The notes beneath the pieces are model-generated. The model made no database searches. It saw only the letters and a program-made list of their open reading frames with translations, and was not told where the DNA came from. Positions 7,967 through 16,955 of a stretch of 64,000 nt of DNA are shown in pieces. The first letter of the stretch is position 1; each line of letters starts with the position of its first letter. The translations under genes were made by a program, and so were the position numbers. Source of the DNA: Peribacillus muralis (GTDB lineage: Bacteria; Bacillota; Bacilli; Bacillales; DSM-1321). The stretch covers positions 3,339,051-3,403,050 of the forward strand of contig NZ_CP017080.1 of assembly GCF_001645685.2 (NCBI RefSeq), given 5' to 3'.

Positions 7967-8285
7967 GCTGTTAACCCCTCCTGTGCATATGTCCATATAT
8001 ACTATGATGTAGTGGGTGAATTGCTATTATTTTTATCATGAAAACTTATGCATCAAAATGGGCATTTATGATTGGATCAATGATTTAGGGACAGTGATGC
8101 CCTTTTCTGACGAAAAAATTAGCGTTGAAACAATCCAGGAATTTCCCACATCTTCAACCCTGGCTTTATTTTCGGACGTACTCTTCCTTTTACCACCTGT
8201 CTAAACTCAAGGCATTCCGGGTATAAGAAAGTAGATGGCCCAAGGGCTATATCTGGCACTTATATTCATCCTGGGAGGAATGTAA

Positions 8286-9131
8286 ATGAAATGGAAGGGA
8301 CGTCAGGGCAGTTCGAATGTCGAGGACAAAAGGGGAATGAGCGGCAAAGGGATGGCAGGCATCGGCGGCGGGGTCGGATTGATAATCGTCTTGATCGTGA
8401 CACTGCTCGGTGGCAACCCAAGCGATTTGTTGGGCGGGTTGACTTCACCTGATCCCGGAAGCGGCGGCACTTATGTGGAAAGTGATGAAGAAAAGGAATT
8501 GGCACAGTTTGTGTCAGTCGTACTAGCAGATACGGAGCGTGTCTGGACGGAGGAATTCCGGAAGAATGGCCTTGAATATGAAGAACCGACTCTTGTTCTG
8601 TACTCAGGAAGTGTGGAATCGGCGTGCGGGATCGCAGGTTCTTCAGTGGGACCGTTTTATTGTCCAGGTGATAAGAAGCTTTATATCGATCTCAGCTTTT
8701 ATCAGGAGTTAAAGGAAGAATTCCAGGCACCAGGGGATTTTGCCATGGCCTATGTGATTGCTCATGAAGTGGGGCACCACGTCCAGACATTACTGGGAAC
8801 GACAAAAAAGGTTATGCCTGATCGTTCAAAGGTTAGTGAAACGGAATATAATAAGTATTCTGTCCGCCTCGAATTACAGGCCGATTATTTAGCAGGGGTT
8901 TGGGCACATCATGTTCAAGGAGAGAATTTGCTTGAGAAGGGCGACCTTGATGAGGCTTTGAATGCAGCGAGCGGTGTGGGAGATGACACCATCCAGAAAA
9001 AGGCACAAGGCTACGCAGTTCCAGACAGCTTCACTCACGGTACCTCCGAACAGCGAAAACGTTGGTTCAATAAGGGGTTTGAATCAGGGAATATGAATGA
9101 AGGCAATACATTCAAAGTAAAAAATCTTTAA
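8286..9131 (+). CDS. YpfJ-type neutral zinc metallopeptidase (membrane-anchored)
   Basis: The 281-residue protein belongs to the putative neutral zinc metallopeptidase family (PF04228 type). A short cytoplasmic N-terminus is followed by one transmembrane segment (GGGVGLIIVLIVTLLGG, about residues 27-43), a Gly/Ser-rich linker and an extracellular domain with HEVGHH (about residues 160-165). A downstream acidic residue in LQADYLAGVWAHH completes the probable zinc site. The ATG at 8286 has GGGAGGAATGTAA before it. Its substrate is unknown. It is monocistronic and convergent with nadA. The 319 bases upstream (7967-8285) carry the safA leader and no other gene I can support. Confidence 0.9.
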   Translation: MKWKGRQGSSNVEDKRGMSGKGMAGIGGGVGLIIVLIVTLLGGNPSDLLGGLTSPDPGSGGTYVESDEEKELAQFVSVVLADTERVWTEEFRKNGLEYEEPTLVLYSGSVESACGIAGSSVGPFYCPGDKKLYIDLSFYQELKEEFQAPGDFAMAYVIAHEVGHHVQTLLGTTKKVMPDRSKVSETEYNKYSVRLELQADYLAGVWAHHVQGENLLEKGDLDEALNAASGVGDDTIQKKAQGYAVPDSFTHGTSEQRKRWFNKGFESGNMNEGNTFKVKNL

Positions 9132-9146
9132 CGGTAAAAAAATATG

Positions 9147-9195
9147 GGACATACATAAAAAGGGGGCTGCAAAGGCCCCCTTTTTATGTATGTCC
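9147..9195. terminator. bidirectional terminator between the peptidase gene and nadA
   Basis: A perfect 21-base stem (9147-9167 with 9175-9195) includes GGGGGC/GCCCCC flanked by A- and T-runs, so it can serve both convergent transcripts. The loop has seven bases. Confidence 0.92.
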
Positions 9196-9221
9196 AGTAA
9201 GCCTCGAGATAGTCGGGGCAA

Positions 9222-10328
9222 TCATGCCCTTTCAAGCATTCGATTCAAAGCAAGGATGGCATCAGCCGCCATTTTCTTTTCCACTTTTATCGGGTTGATG
9301 GTTTGATTTGCTTCAATTGATTCAAGCGCCCATAACAAATGCGGTAAATCTATTCGATTCATCGTAAGGCATGGGCACATATTCGGATTTAACGAGATGA
9401 TGTTCTTGTCTGGATTATTGGCGATAAGTCGTTTGACGAGGTTCATTTCCGTGCCGATTGCCCAAGAGCTGCCCGCTTTTGCCTTTTCAATCATGTCAAT
9501 GATATAGGATGTCGAACCTGCATAATCCGACATGGCCACCACTTCCCGGCGGCATTCCGGATGGACGATGATGTTCATCGCAGGCTGTTCTTCCCTTAAT
9601 GCTTCAATATTCGCCGTCGTGAAATTTTCATGGACCGAACAATGCCCTTTCCAAAGAAGTACCTTTAGATCCTCGATGTCACCCTCATGGATCAATTCCT
9701 CCTTATGAGGATCCCAAACAGCCATGGCATTCAATGGAATGCCAATATCAAAGGCTGTATTCCTGCCAAGATGCTGATCGGGAAGAAACAGGATCCGTTC
9801 TTTTTGCTCAAATGCCCATGAAACCATGTCTTGGGCGTTTGAAGATGTAACCGTAGCCCCGCCATTTCTACCCACAAATGCTTTAATGGCCGCAGTCGAA
9901 TTAACATAAGTAAGCGGAAGGATCGTATCACCGAATAATTCCTGAAGCTTCGTCCAGGCCCGTTCAGTTTGGTCGATATCCGCCATATCTGCCATGGAAC
10001 AGCCTGCACGCATGTCAGGCAGAATGACGGTCTGCCGCTCCTCCGTCAAAATATCGGCGGTTTCCGCCATGAAATGAACGCCGCAAAACACGATATAATC
10101 CGCTTCACGATTTTGGGCGGAAAGCTGGGCCAGCTGAAGTGAATCTCCCGTTACATCGGAAAAGCGAATCACTTCCTCCCGTTGATAATGGTGACCAGGA
10201 ATATAAAGACGATTACCTAAGCGCTTTTTTATGCCCAGTACCGCTTTCTCCATATCCTCCACTGACATCGTTTTATACTTTTCGGGCAAGACATTGCCTG
10301 CTGAGCTAACCATCTCCACTATATTCAT
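9222..10328 (-). CDS. nadA: quinolinate synthase NadA
   Basis: NadA condenses iminoaspartate with dihydroxyacetone phosphate to quinolinate, using a [4Fe-4S] cluster. The 368-residue length equals the Bacillus form. Three cluster-type cysteines are visible in [20 protein letters not shown] and MCPCLTMNR. The substrate region [10 protein letters not shown] is near residue 45. The ATG overlaps the nadC stop by four bases and the SD GAGGGG lies inside the end of nadC, so translation is coupled. It is the last gene of nadB-nadC-nadA, which should be repressed by NiaR, encoded nearby. Confidence 0.98.
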   Translation of the reverse strand: MNIVEMVSSAGNVLPEKYKTMSVEDMEKAVLGIKKRLGNRLYIPGHHYQREEVIRFSDVTGDSLQLAQLSAQNREADYIVFCGVHFMAETADILTEERQTVILPDMRAGCSMADMADIDQTERAWTKLQELFGDTILPLTYVNSTAAIKAFVGRNGGATVTSSNAQDMVSWAFEQKERILFLPDQHLGRNTAFDIGIPLNAMAVWDPHKEELIHEGDIEDLKVLLWKGHCSVHENFTTANIEALREEQPAMNIIVHPECRREVVAMSDYAGSTSYIIDMIEKAKAGSSWAIGTEMNLVKRLIANNPDKNIISLNPNMCPCLTMNRIDLPHLLWALESIEANQTINPIKVEKKMAADAILALNRMLERA

Positions 10329-11176
10329 CTCATTATCCCCTCACATTCTGTAACCTTTGCGCTAATATCGAGTGCCCGGACGCTGTGCGTCAGACTGCCC
10401 AACGAAATGTAATCCACCCCTGTTTCACGATACGTTGCTAAATTGCCAAGCGTCATTCCACCGGAGGCTTCCGTTATGATCGAATCAGGAACAGATTTGA
10501 CCCATTGCTTAATTTCTTCTGGCGTCCTGTTATCGAACATGATGATATCCACACCGGCTTCCACAGCCTCAAGCACCTGTTCCAGTGACTCCGTTTCAAC
10601 CTCCACTTTCCACGCATGACCCAATTTGCCTTTGACCGCTTGAACCGCCTTCGTGATGGAACCGGCGAAAGCAATGTGATTGTCTTTGATCATGACGGCA
10701 TCATACAAACCATTTCGGTGGTTGAAGGCCCCGCCTGAACGAACCGCATATTTTTCAAGCATCCGCAGGCCAGGCGTGGTTTTCCTTGTATCACATGCCC
10801 TTGTCTTCGTCCCCGCCAGGATCATCGTCGCTTCACTTGCAAGCGTGGCAATTCCGGACATGCGCTGCACCAAGTTCAAAACGACCCGTTCCCCTTTTAA
10901 TAGCGAAGCCATATTGCCGGTCATTCGCGCAAGCTGCTGACCTGCTTCAAACACTTCACCATCACGGACATGCAGGGCCACCTCGATTTGGGTATCCAAC
11001 AAGGAAAAGCCTGTTATGATGACGTCGCCTCCGCTAAAAACCCCTCCCTCTTTTGCAATGAAAGTCAAGGTCCCTTGTTTTGCTTGGCCAAAAATCGTAT
11101 CACTCGTTACGTCATATTCCCCTATATCTTCGATCAAAAAATGCTCCAGCATTTGCTTAAGCTTCAATATGTTCAT
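10325..11176 (-). CDS. nadC: nicotinate-nucleotide pyrophosphorylase (carboxylating) NadC
   Basis: NadC converts quinolinate and PRPP to nicotinate mononucleotide with release of CO2. The 283-residue protein shows the family segments [50 protein letters not shown] and the C-terminal barrel strands DIIMFDN and [11 protein letters not shown]. It overlaps nadB by 20 bases upstream and nadA by four downstream, consistent with one co-translated operon. Confidence 0.98.
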   Translation of the reverse strand: MNILKLKQMLEHFLIEDIGEYDVTSDTIFGQAKQGTLTFIAKEGGVFSGGDVIITGFSLLDTQIEVALHVRDGEVFEAGQQLARMTGNMASLLKGERVVLNLVQRMSGIATLASEATMILAGTKTRACDTRKTTPGLRMLEKYAVRSGGAFNHRNGLYDAVMIKDNHIAFAGSITKAVQAVKGKLGHAWKVEVETESLEQVLEAVEAGVDIIMFDNRTPEEIKQWVKSVPDSIITEASGGMTLGNLATYRETGVDYISLGSLTHSVRALDISAKVTECEGIMR

Positions 11177-12743
11177 ATTGCCTTCTCCCCTTCACTCGGT
11201 TTTTCACATCTTCGCAAGCAAGGATGACCGAATTTTCTAGCCATGAGGAGTCATCTTCGCTTGGATAATCACTGCGGAAATGACCGCCCCTGCTTTCCGT
11301 TCTAGTCAATGCCGATTCGGCAATCAGCCACGCGACGATCATGGCGTTAGCTTTAGTGATTTCCGTCAGCGATCGTCCGGTAACGTCCGGATGGAGCAAG
11401 CTTTCGATGTGAAAAGCCTCAAGATAACCCTTCAAGCGAATTAACCCAGCTTCCGTTCGGACGATTCCGGCTTCACTCATCAATTTTTCCTGCAAATCCG
11501 ATATATCGGGTAATGAAGCTATATGACAGGAAACCTTAGGATACTCCTTTTCTGCTGGTAGCTCCCTTGCTGGCAAATTAGCCAGCAAATCACCAAGTGC
11601 CCTGCCAAATACGAGGCCTTCGAGAAGCGAATTGCTTGCCAACCGGCTCGCACCATGTACACCCGTGCATGCCACCTCACCGACTGCATACAACGAGGGG
11701 ACAGAGGTTCGCCCCGATTCATCCACTTCGATTCCGCCCATTAGAAAATGATTTCCAGGTGCAACCGGGATTTTTCCGAGCTGGAGGTCCACCCCGTTTT
11801 TTTCACATAATGAGCTTACCGTCGGGAAACGCTTTTTAAAATCCTTGATCATCGATATATCCAAAAACACCTTTTCACCGCTCTGTAAATAAGAAAAAAT
11901 CGTCTGTGCGACAATATGCCTTGGGGCAAGGTCCTTCAAATGATGAATATCCTGCATGATCGGACTTCCATTTTCAGTCACTAATATGGCGCCATCACCA
12001 CGGACCGCTTCTGAAACAAGCCCCTCGGCTTTATCATTCATAAAAAGGAGCGTCGGATGGAACTGGATGAATTCCATATCACGGACTTTTGCCCCTGCCT
12101 TGAAAGCAAGAGCGATGCCATCACCCGATACCGTTTGTGAATTGGACGTTATTTGGTATAGCGAACCGCATCCGCCCGTTGCCAAAACCGTGTGCTCTGC
12201 ATGATAGACAGCCAGTTTCCCTGACCTATCAAGCGTTTTGATGCCGATGCAAGAGTCATCCTCACCGACGACCAACTCCACTGCAGCCTCATTCTCGATA
12301 ACCTGAATCTTCGAGCCATTCAAGCAGCCTATTAAATGTTCCATGATGTACTTTCCAGTCCCATCCCCATGACTATGGAGGATTCTCCTTTCACTATGGG
12401 CACCCTCCAGGCCAAGCATGAGGGACCCGTCATGATCTCGGTCAAATTGCATCCCGGATTGAAGAAGTTCAGCTATCGCCAAAGGAGCTTCCTCGACAAG
12501 TTTCTCCACAGCCTCCACTTTGTTATATCGCTGACCAGCAGCCAGCGTGTCTTTTTTATGTAAGGATACTTCATCCTGATCGGATATTGCGGCAGCAATA
12601 CCGCCTTGCGCCAAATATGAATTACTATGACGAATTTTTGATTTTGTGATGAGTATCACATGCTTATGCTCACTTGCTACCAATGCCGTTTTCAAAGCCG
12701 CAATACCGCTGCCTATCACGATGACTTCCGTTTTGACCATCAT
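11157..12743 (-). CDS. nadB: L-aspartate oxidase NadB
   Basis: NadB is the FAD enzyme that oxidises L-aspartate to iminoaspartate, the first step of de novo NAD synthesis. The 528-residue protein has the dinucleotide-binding motif GSGIAALKTAL (residues 11-21), the succinate dehydrogenase-like segment NSYLAQGGIAA, the covalent-free FAD region ATGGCGSLYQ, the catalytic-domain motif EFIQFHPT and the C-terminal helical domain with ESRGGHFRSDYP. An AGGAGG site precedes the ATG. It is divergent from nifS across a 99-base gap containing the putative NiaR operator. Confidence 0.98.
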   Translation of the reverse strand: MMVKTEVIVIGSGIAALKTALVASEHKHVILITKSKIRHSNSYLAQGGIAAAISDQDEVSLHKKDTLAAGQRYNKVEAVEKLVEEAPLAIAELLQSGMQFDRDHDGSLMLGLEGAHSERRILHSHGDGTGKYIMEHLIGCLNGSKIQVIENEAAVELVVGEDDSCIGIKTLDRSGKLAVYHAEHTVLATGGCGSLYQITSNSQTVSGDGIALAFKAGAKVRDMEFIQFHPTLLFMNDKAEGLVSEAVRGDGAILVTENGSPIMQDIHHLKDLAPRHIVAQTIFSYLQSGEKVFLDISMIKDFKKRFPTVSSLCEKNGVDLQLGKIPVAPGNHFLMGGIEVDESGRTSVPSLYAVGEVACTGVHGASRLASNSLLEGLVFGRALGDLLANLPARELPAEKEYPKVSCHIASLPDISDLQEKLMSEAGIVRTEAGLIRLKGYLEAFHIESLLHPDVTGRSLTEITKANAMIVAWLIAESALTRTESRGGHFRSDYPSEDDSSWLENSVILACEDVKNRVKGRRQYEHIEA

Positions 12744-12764
12744 TACATTCCTCCTGTTTATGAC

Positions 12765-12780
12765 AGGTGTCTTGACAACT
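12765..12780. promoter_or_regulatory. putative NiaR operator in the nadB/nifS divergent promoter
   Basis: AGGTGTCTTGACAACT is an imperfect palindrome (arms AGGTGTC and GACAACT, six of seven positions paired) and overlaps TTGACA at 12772-12777, a likely -35 box. Its position between nadB and nifS is where the NAD repressor NiaR (YrxA) acts in B. subtilis, and niaR itself follows nifS. The assignment as NiaR site is inference from position and symmetry. Confidence 0.6.
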
Positions 12781-12842
12781 ATATTTACATATTATTAAAC
12801 TATTATCAAGAGTTTTTTAAAATGAAGGATGGAAGTGATTCA

Positions 12843-13970
12843 ATGATTTATTTGGACTATGCGGCCACAACGCCGATGGATGAAGAAGCGATTGACGTGT
12901 TCAGCCAAGCATCCCGGAGGTTTTTCGGAAACGCAAGCAGCTTGCATGATATAGGCTCTGAAAGTGCACGTTTATTGGATATGTCACGACGGCAGCTGGC
13001 AGAAATGCTACATATGAAAAAAGAAGGCGTCATCTTTACGAGCGGCGGATCGGAAAGTAATATGCTTGCAATCGATACATTTATCGCTTCAAAACCGGCC
13101 TGGCAGAATCACTTGATCGTTAGCCGGACCGAGCATGCATCGATCGACAACCTTATCTGCAGGTTTGAACGCTCCGGCTACGAGGTGACGTATTTACGGC
13201 ATGGGGAGGATGGCCGCATCGATATCGAACACCTGAGAGGAGCGCTGTCGGAGAAAACCTGCCTGGTCATTGTCCAACATGTGAATTCAGAAATCGGAGT
13301 CATACAGCCGATTGAGCAAATAAGTAAAATCGTTAGGGAGCATCAAGCCTTTTTACATGTCGACTGCGTTCAATCGTTTGCAAAATTGCCATTGGACGAG
13401 ATATCTGGGTTATGTGATGGAATGTCCATTTCCAGCCACAAAGTTTATGGACCAAAAGGGACAGGGGCCGTCATTTTCCCAGCAATCCATCAGTTGAGGG
13501 CTCCGATTCCGAATATCACCCATGAATCCGGCTTCCGGCCTGGTACGGTGGACGTCCCCAGTATAGCCTCCTTCGTAACCGCCGCCAAAAATTCAGCAAA
13601 TATCAGCGAAAAGGAACATGAACGCATCTCCAAGCTGAGGAAGCAATTGATCCAGCAACTAACCGAAAGAAAGATGGGCTTTCAAATCATCGGCGCGAAA
13701 ACCGAACAATTGCCGCACATTCTTGCTCTTACCTTCCCTGGCTTGCAAGGCCAGTACGTCATGCTCGAATTAAACAAGAAGGGCTTTGCCGTATCGACGG
13801 GAAGTGCCTGTCAGATCGGTAAACAAAATCCATCCAAAACCATGATGGCGATTGGAAAAAGCGAAGAAGAGGCGCATCAATTCATCCGCCTTTCCTTTGG
13901 TAAACATACGACGGCGGATGATATTGAAAAATTGGCAGACTGCCTCGAAGGAATCGCTTCCATTCGATAA
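12843..13970 (+). CDS. nifS: cysteine desulfurase NifS/IscS-like (NAD-locus type)
   Basis: This PLP enzyme releases sulfur from cysteine, probably to build the NadA iron-sulfur cluster. Of 375 residues, Lys200 in SSHKVYGPKG is the PLP lysine, His98 in TEHAS stacks on the cofactor, and Cys323 in STGSACQIG is the persulfide cysteine. The ATG at 12843 gives the canonical start MIYLDYAATTP, with GGAAGTGA upstream; an upstream in-frame extension overlaps the divergent promoter and is not supported. niaR follows closely, as in B. subtilis. Confidence 0.95.
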   Translation: MIYLDYAATTPMDEEAIDVFSQASRRFFGNASSLHDIGSESARLLDMSRRQLAEMLHMKKEGVIFTSGGSESNMLAIDTFIASKPAWQNHLIVSRTEHASIDNLICRFERSGYEVTYLRHGEDGRIDIEHLRGALSEKTCLVIVQHVNSEIGVIQPIEQISKIVREHQAFLHVDCVQSFAKLPLDEISGLCDGMSISSHKVYGPKGTGAVIFPAIHQLRAPIPNITHESGFRPGTVDVPSIASFVTAAKNSANISEKEHERISKLRKQLIQQLTERKMGFQIIGAKTEQLPHILALTFPGLQGQYVMLELNKKGFAVSTGSACQIGKQNPSKTMMAIGKSEEEAHQFIRLSFGKHTTADDIEKLADCLEGIASIR

Positions 13971-14018
13971 AACCGCCCATTCTATGATAGAATGTTTATA
14001 TATTAAAGAGGTGAATGA

Positions 14019-14552
14019 ATGATGGAAAGAAAGAAATTACTCGGGGAAGAAAGACGAACGAAACTTTTACATATATTGCAAACAAGTGCACAGCCCGTTA
14101 CAGGCACGGAGCTTTCGCAAATGGCCAATGTAAGCCGCCAGGTCATCGTTGGTGATATAACGCTCCTGAAGGCCCGGAATGAACCGATCATAGCCACGAG
14201 CCAAGGCTATATCTTTTTGGCGACCGAAAGTACGAAAAAGCCAGAAAGGACAATTGCTTGCCAGCACGATCCTTCCCGGGCTCAGGAAGAGCTTTACCTG
14301 CTCGTGGATATCGGGATCACGGTGAAGGATGTCAAAATCGAGCATCCTGTATACGGCGACCTAACTGCTTCCATCATGGTCAGCAGCCGTAAGGAAGTCC
14401 AGCAATTCCTCTCAAGGGTATCTGCCACGAATGCTTCTTTTTTATCGGAGCTAACGAGCGGCATCCATCTCCATACACTGAGCGCATCCTCGGAGGAACT
14501 GCTTGACGAGGCGGAGACTGCCCTGCGTGAAGCCGGCATATTGGTCGATTGA
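14019..14552 (+). CDS. niaR: NAD biosynthesis transcriptional repressor NiaR
   Basis: NiaR (YrxA) represses nad genes with nicotinate as co-repressor. The 177-residue protein has an N-terminal winged helix-turn-helix (VTGTELSQMANVSRQVIVGDI, residues about 27-47) and a C-terminal 3H domain with histidines in CQHDP, IEHPVYG and GIHLHT, presumed metal and ligand contacts. AGAGGTG precedes the ATG. It forms an operon with nifS, and its likely operator is about 1.2 kb upstream in the nadB/nifS promoter, giving autoregulation. Confidence 0.95.
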   Translation: MMERKKLLGEERRTKLLHILQTSAQPVTGTELSQMANVSRQVIVGDITLLKARNEPIIATSQGYIFLATESTKKPERTIACQHDPSRAQEELYLLVDIGITVKDVKIEHPVYGDLTASIMVSSRKEVQQFLSRVSATNASFLSELTSGIHLHTLSASSEELLDEAETALREAGILVD

Positions 14553-14558
14553 CTGACG

Positions 14559-14583
14559 AAACCCTTCATATCCTGAGGGGTTT
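14559..14583 (+). terminator. Rho-independent terminator of nifS-niaR
   Basis: AAACCCTTCA (14559-14568) pairs with TGAGGGGTTT (14574-14583), with one G-U pair, and is followed by a further T. It lies six bases past the niaR stop. Confidence 0.85.
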
Positions 14584-14599
14584 TCCTTATCTTATGCTC

Positions 14600-15292
14600 C
14601 TATGCCGGCTCATCATCCGACTGGCTTTCACTGTTGCTTCTCAATTGGCCGATGAGGTTGAGGACGGAGCCGACGGCTTGTATCCAGCCTCCCATCGTCT
14701 GTATTAATTCGCCATCTGTCGGCTTTTCTTCTAAATCCGGGTATTGATATTTTTGTTTCCCTTCCTCGTTCCCTTCTTCTTTGTCTTCATCGTCCTCATC
14801 TTGTGTTTCATCTTCATCACTTTCCTGATCTTTTTCCAGAATGCTATTCCTTAGTTCGCTAATTCCTCCAATCGCCTGCATCGAGTTCCCTATCGCCTGC
14901 AACATATTTCCCGTGACATTCAAGGCCTGTTCTGGTTCATCAGGATTCTCGTAAGCCCCCGCCACCGCAGTTCCTCCTCCTAACGCTTGAATCAGGTTAC
15001 CTTTGATGATCAATTCCTTCTTCGTCACCTCATCGAAGTCAATGACCAATCCTAAGATGACAGTCGAATTTCCGATGGCCTGTATTTGATTGCCGAATTT
15101 ATTTAGTGACCATGTGTCTTCCGAATCCGCCAATATCGCATTTCCTGTCGCTTGAAGTTCATTGCCGATCAAATCCAAGTTTTTTCGGAAATCCTCGTCG
15201 AGCACATTCGATGGCGTTCCTCCAACAGCGGAAATGACTGTCCCTATCGCTTGGGTCCAAGAACCGAAAGTTTCTTTGAATTGACTTTCCAT
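14600..15292 (-). CDS. repetitive GN-x-QAIGN protein (DUF6944-like)
   Basis: The 230-residue protein contains six degenerate units built on (G/S)NxxQAxGN: SWTQAIGT, GNELQATGN, GNQIQAIGN, GNLIQALGG, GNMLQAIGN and GWIQAVGS, spaced by about 25-35 residues, with a highly acidic linker (residues about 150-190, rich in Asp and Glu) before the last. No signal peptide or membrane span is evident, although the units are amphipathic. I recall this as the repetitive family DUF6944 of Bacillaceae, function unknown; the name is less sure than the repeats. The 230 bases upstream (15293-15522) hold no other gene. Confidence 0.65.
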   Translation of the reverse strand: MESQFKETFGSWTQAIGTVISAVGGTPSNVLDEDFRKNLDLIGNELQATGNAILADSEDTWSLNKFGNQIQAIGNSTVILGLVIDFDEVTKKELIIKGNLIQALGGGTAVAGAYENPDEPEQALNVTGNMLQAIGNSMQAIGGISELRNSILEKDQESDEDETQDEDDEDKEEGNEEGKQKYQYPDLEEKPTDGELIQTMGGWIQAVGSVLNLIGQLRSNSESQSDDEPA

Positions 15293-15532
15293 CTCTACTG
15301 AACACCACCCGCTCCATGCATTTTTGATCCTTCTTTTGCCATAAAAAAAGTGCCGCAGTTACTCCAGTCTTGAAGGTATGTATCTTCGTTAATGATATCG
15401 CGGTCGCCTAGCCATTGTATACGAAATCACCAAGAATGGTGTGTAATCTCTCCTCTATTTCAAGACTGAATACCCTTCGATTCAAGAACGGCGCCCCCAC
15501 ACAAAAAAACGCCCCGGATAATTGAACTATAC

Positions 15533-15581
15533 CCCGGATAACGGACACACATAAAAAAGTGTTCCTTATCCGGGTTTTTTT
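15533..15581 (+). terminator. terminator inside the left end of the IS
   Basis: CCCGGATAA (15533-15541) pairs with TTATCCGGG (15566-15574), followed by TTTTTTT (15575-15581), just upstream of orfA. It would stop transcription entering from the left, a plausible guard against impinging transcripts activating the transposase. Confidence 0.7.
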
Positions 15582-15621
15582 ATGTTTCAATGGATGTAAT
15601 GAGTATGGACGGAGGGTTTCT

Positions 15622-16047
15622 ATGAGTAAGAATATATATACTGAATTTCAAATTAAAGAACTTGAAAAGAATCCAAATATCATTAGTGCTTCCGAGCGAT
15701 CTATTTCCTATAGTCCTGAATTCAAGAAAAAATCTGTTAAAGAATATAAAAAGGGGAAAGCCCCCTCTCAAATTTTCATGGACCAGGGAATTAATCTCGA
15801 AATAGTTGGAAAGAAACAACCCATACGTTGTCTACAGCGCTGGCGTAGTACCTTTGAAAGGTTTGGTGAGGAAGGCTTCCTTACGGAACGGCGTGGAAAA
15901 GGAAGTACAGGACGTCCCACTTCCAAGCCACAGTCTGTAGAGGAACAACTTAGGAAGGCCGAGGCGAGAATTAAATTCCTTGAAGCAGAAAATGACTTCC
16001 TAAAAAAGCTGGAAGAGCTAGAAAGGCAGGCTTTGAAAAAGAAATAA
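15622..16047 (+). CDS. IS3-family transposase OrfA (helix-turn-helix protein)
   Basis: The 141-residue protein carries a helix-turn-helix segment (SPEFKKKSVKEYKKGKAPSQ followed by the recognition region, about residues 35-75) and a C-terminal leucine-zipper-like coiled coil (EEQLRKAEARIKFLEAEND). ATG at 15622 has GGAGGG seven bases upstream. Near its end the run AAAAAG at 16036-16041 is a likely -1 frameshift site, allowing fusion to OrfB as in other IS3 elements. OrfA alone is usually a DNA-binding regulator. Confidence 0.92.
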   Translation: MSKNIYTEFQIKELEKNPNIISASERSISYSPEFKKKSVKEYKKGKAPSQIFMDQGINLEIVGKKQPIRCLQRWRSTFERFGEEGFLTERRGKGSTGRPTSKPQSVEEQLRKAEARIKFLEAENDFLKKLEELERQALKKK

Positions 16048-16955
16048 TTCTAACTTCTGCCGAGAAGTTCTATCTGATTGAAAGGACGATTAGAATACAC
16101 CAATTAAAGAAGGCTGTTTCTTATCTATGCAAATTGGCTGGTGTAAGTCGAAGTGGTTACTATGATTGGGTAAAGGCAGCTCCTTACCGGGAGCTACGTG
16201 AAGAACAGGATGGATTGGATATAGAATTGATCAGAAATATTTTCATCAGTAAAAAGGAAAAAGTAAGCGCTCTCCAAATCAAAATGATTATGGAGAATGA
16301 CTACTCTGCTGTAATGAATCATAAGAAAATCAGACGGTTGATGACAAAATATAATCTCCTAGCGAAAATCAGAAGGGCGAACCCCTATAGGAAGATGGCC
16401 AAGGCAACCAAGGAGCACCTTACTTGTCCAAACCTTCTTAAACGTAAATTCAATCAGGAGGTGCCAGGGAAGGTCCTGCTTACTGACATTACCTATCTTT
16501 ATTATGGGAAAGGCCAAAAAGCTTATTTATCATGCGTGAAGGATGCCGCCACAAAAGAAATCGTTACGTACCATTTATCTACTTCATTAGAAATGGATAT
16601 TGTTTACGAGACCTTACATAAGCTAAAGCAGGCTGTGTGTCACGAATTCCATCCGAGTGTAATCCTTCATTCTGACCAGGGGTTCCATTACACCAATCCT
16701 CTATTTCAACGCAAAGTGAAGGAACTTGGGATAACCCAATCCATGTCCCGTAAGGGAAACTGTTGGGATAATGCGCCAATGGAAAGTTTTTTTGGCCACT
16801 TTAAGGATTTGGCAGAATATAAAACATGTACTAATTTAACGGATGTGAAGGAAGAAATTGATCGAGTTATTGAAGAATATAATGAACATCGATACCAATG
16901 GGGGTTAAAGAAAATGGCCCCGGTACAATACCGGGACCACTTATTAGCCATTTAG
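16041..16955 (+). CDS. IS3-family transposase OrfB (DDE integrase domain)
   Basis: This frame is -1 relative to OrfA and is open from before the AAAAAG run to 16955, so the active enzyme is probably an OrfAB fusion; the coordinate given is the first codon after the expected slip. An internal ATG at 16134 is possible but has no good ribosome site. The product has an HTH_21-like region (ALQIKMIMEND) and an rve core with catalytic D in LLTDITYLYYG, D in ILHSDQGFHY and E in NAPMESFFGHFK. All three acidic residues are present, so the enzyme looks functional. Confidence 0.9.
   Translation, partial: EIILTSAEKFYLIERTIRIHQLKKAVSYLCKLAGVSRSGYYDWVKAAPYRELREEQDGLDIELIRNIFISKKEKVSALQIKMIMENDYSAVMNHKKIRRLMTKYNLLAKIRRANPYRKMAKATKEHLTCPNLLKRKFNQEVPGKVLLTDITYLYYGKGQKAYLSCVKDAATKEIVTYHLSTSLEMDIVYETLHKLKQAVCHEFHPSVILHSDQGFHYTNPLFQRKVKELGITQSMSRKGNCWDNAPMESFFGHFKDLAEYKTCTNLTDVKEEIDRVIEEYNEHRYQWGLKKMAPVQYRDHLLAI

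Noticed and set aside
8050..8120. Possible hairpin (GGGCAT...ATGCCC with T-run) upstream of the metallopeptidase gene
   Set aside because: The loop is over 30 bases and no gene upstream on that strand needs a terminator; too weak to list.
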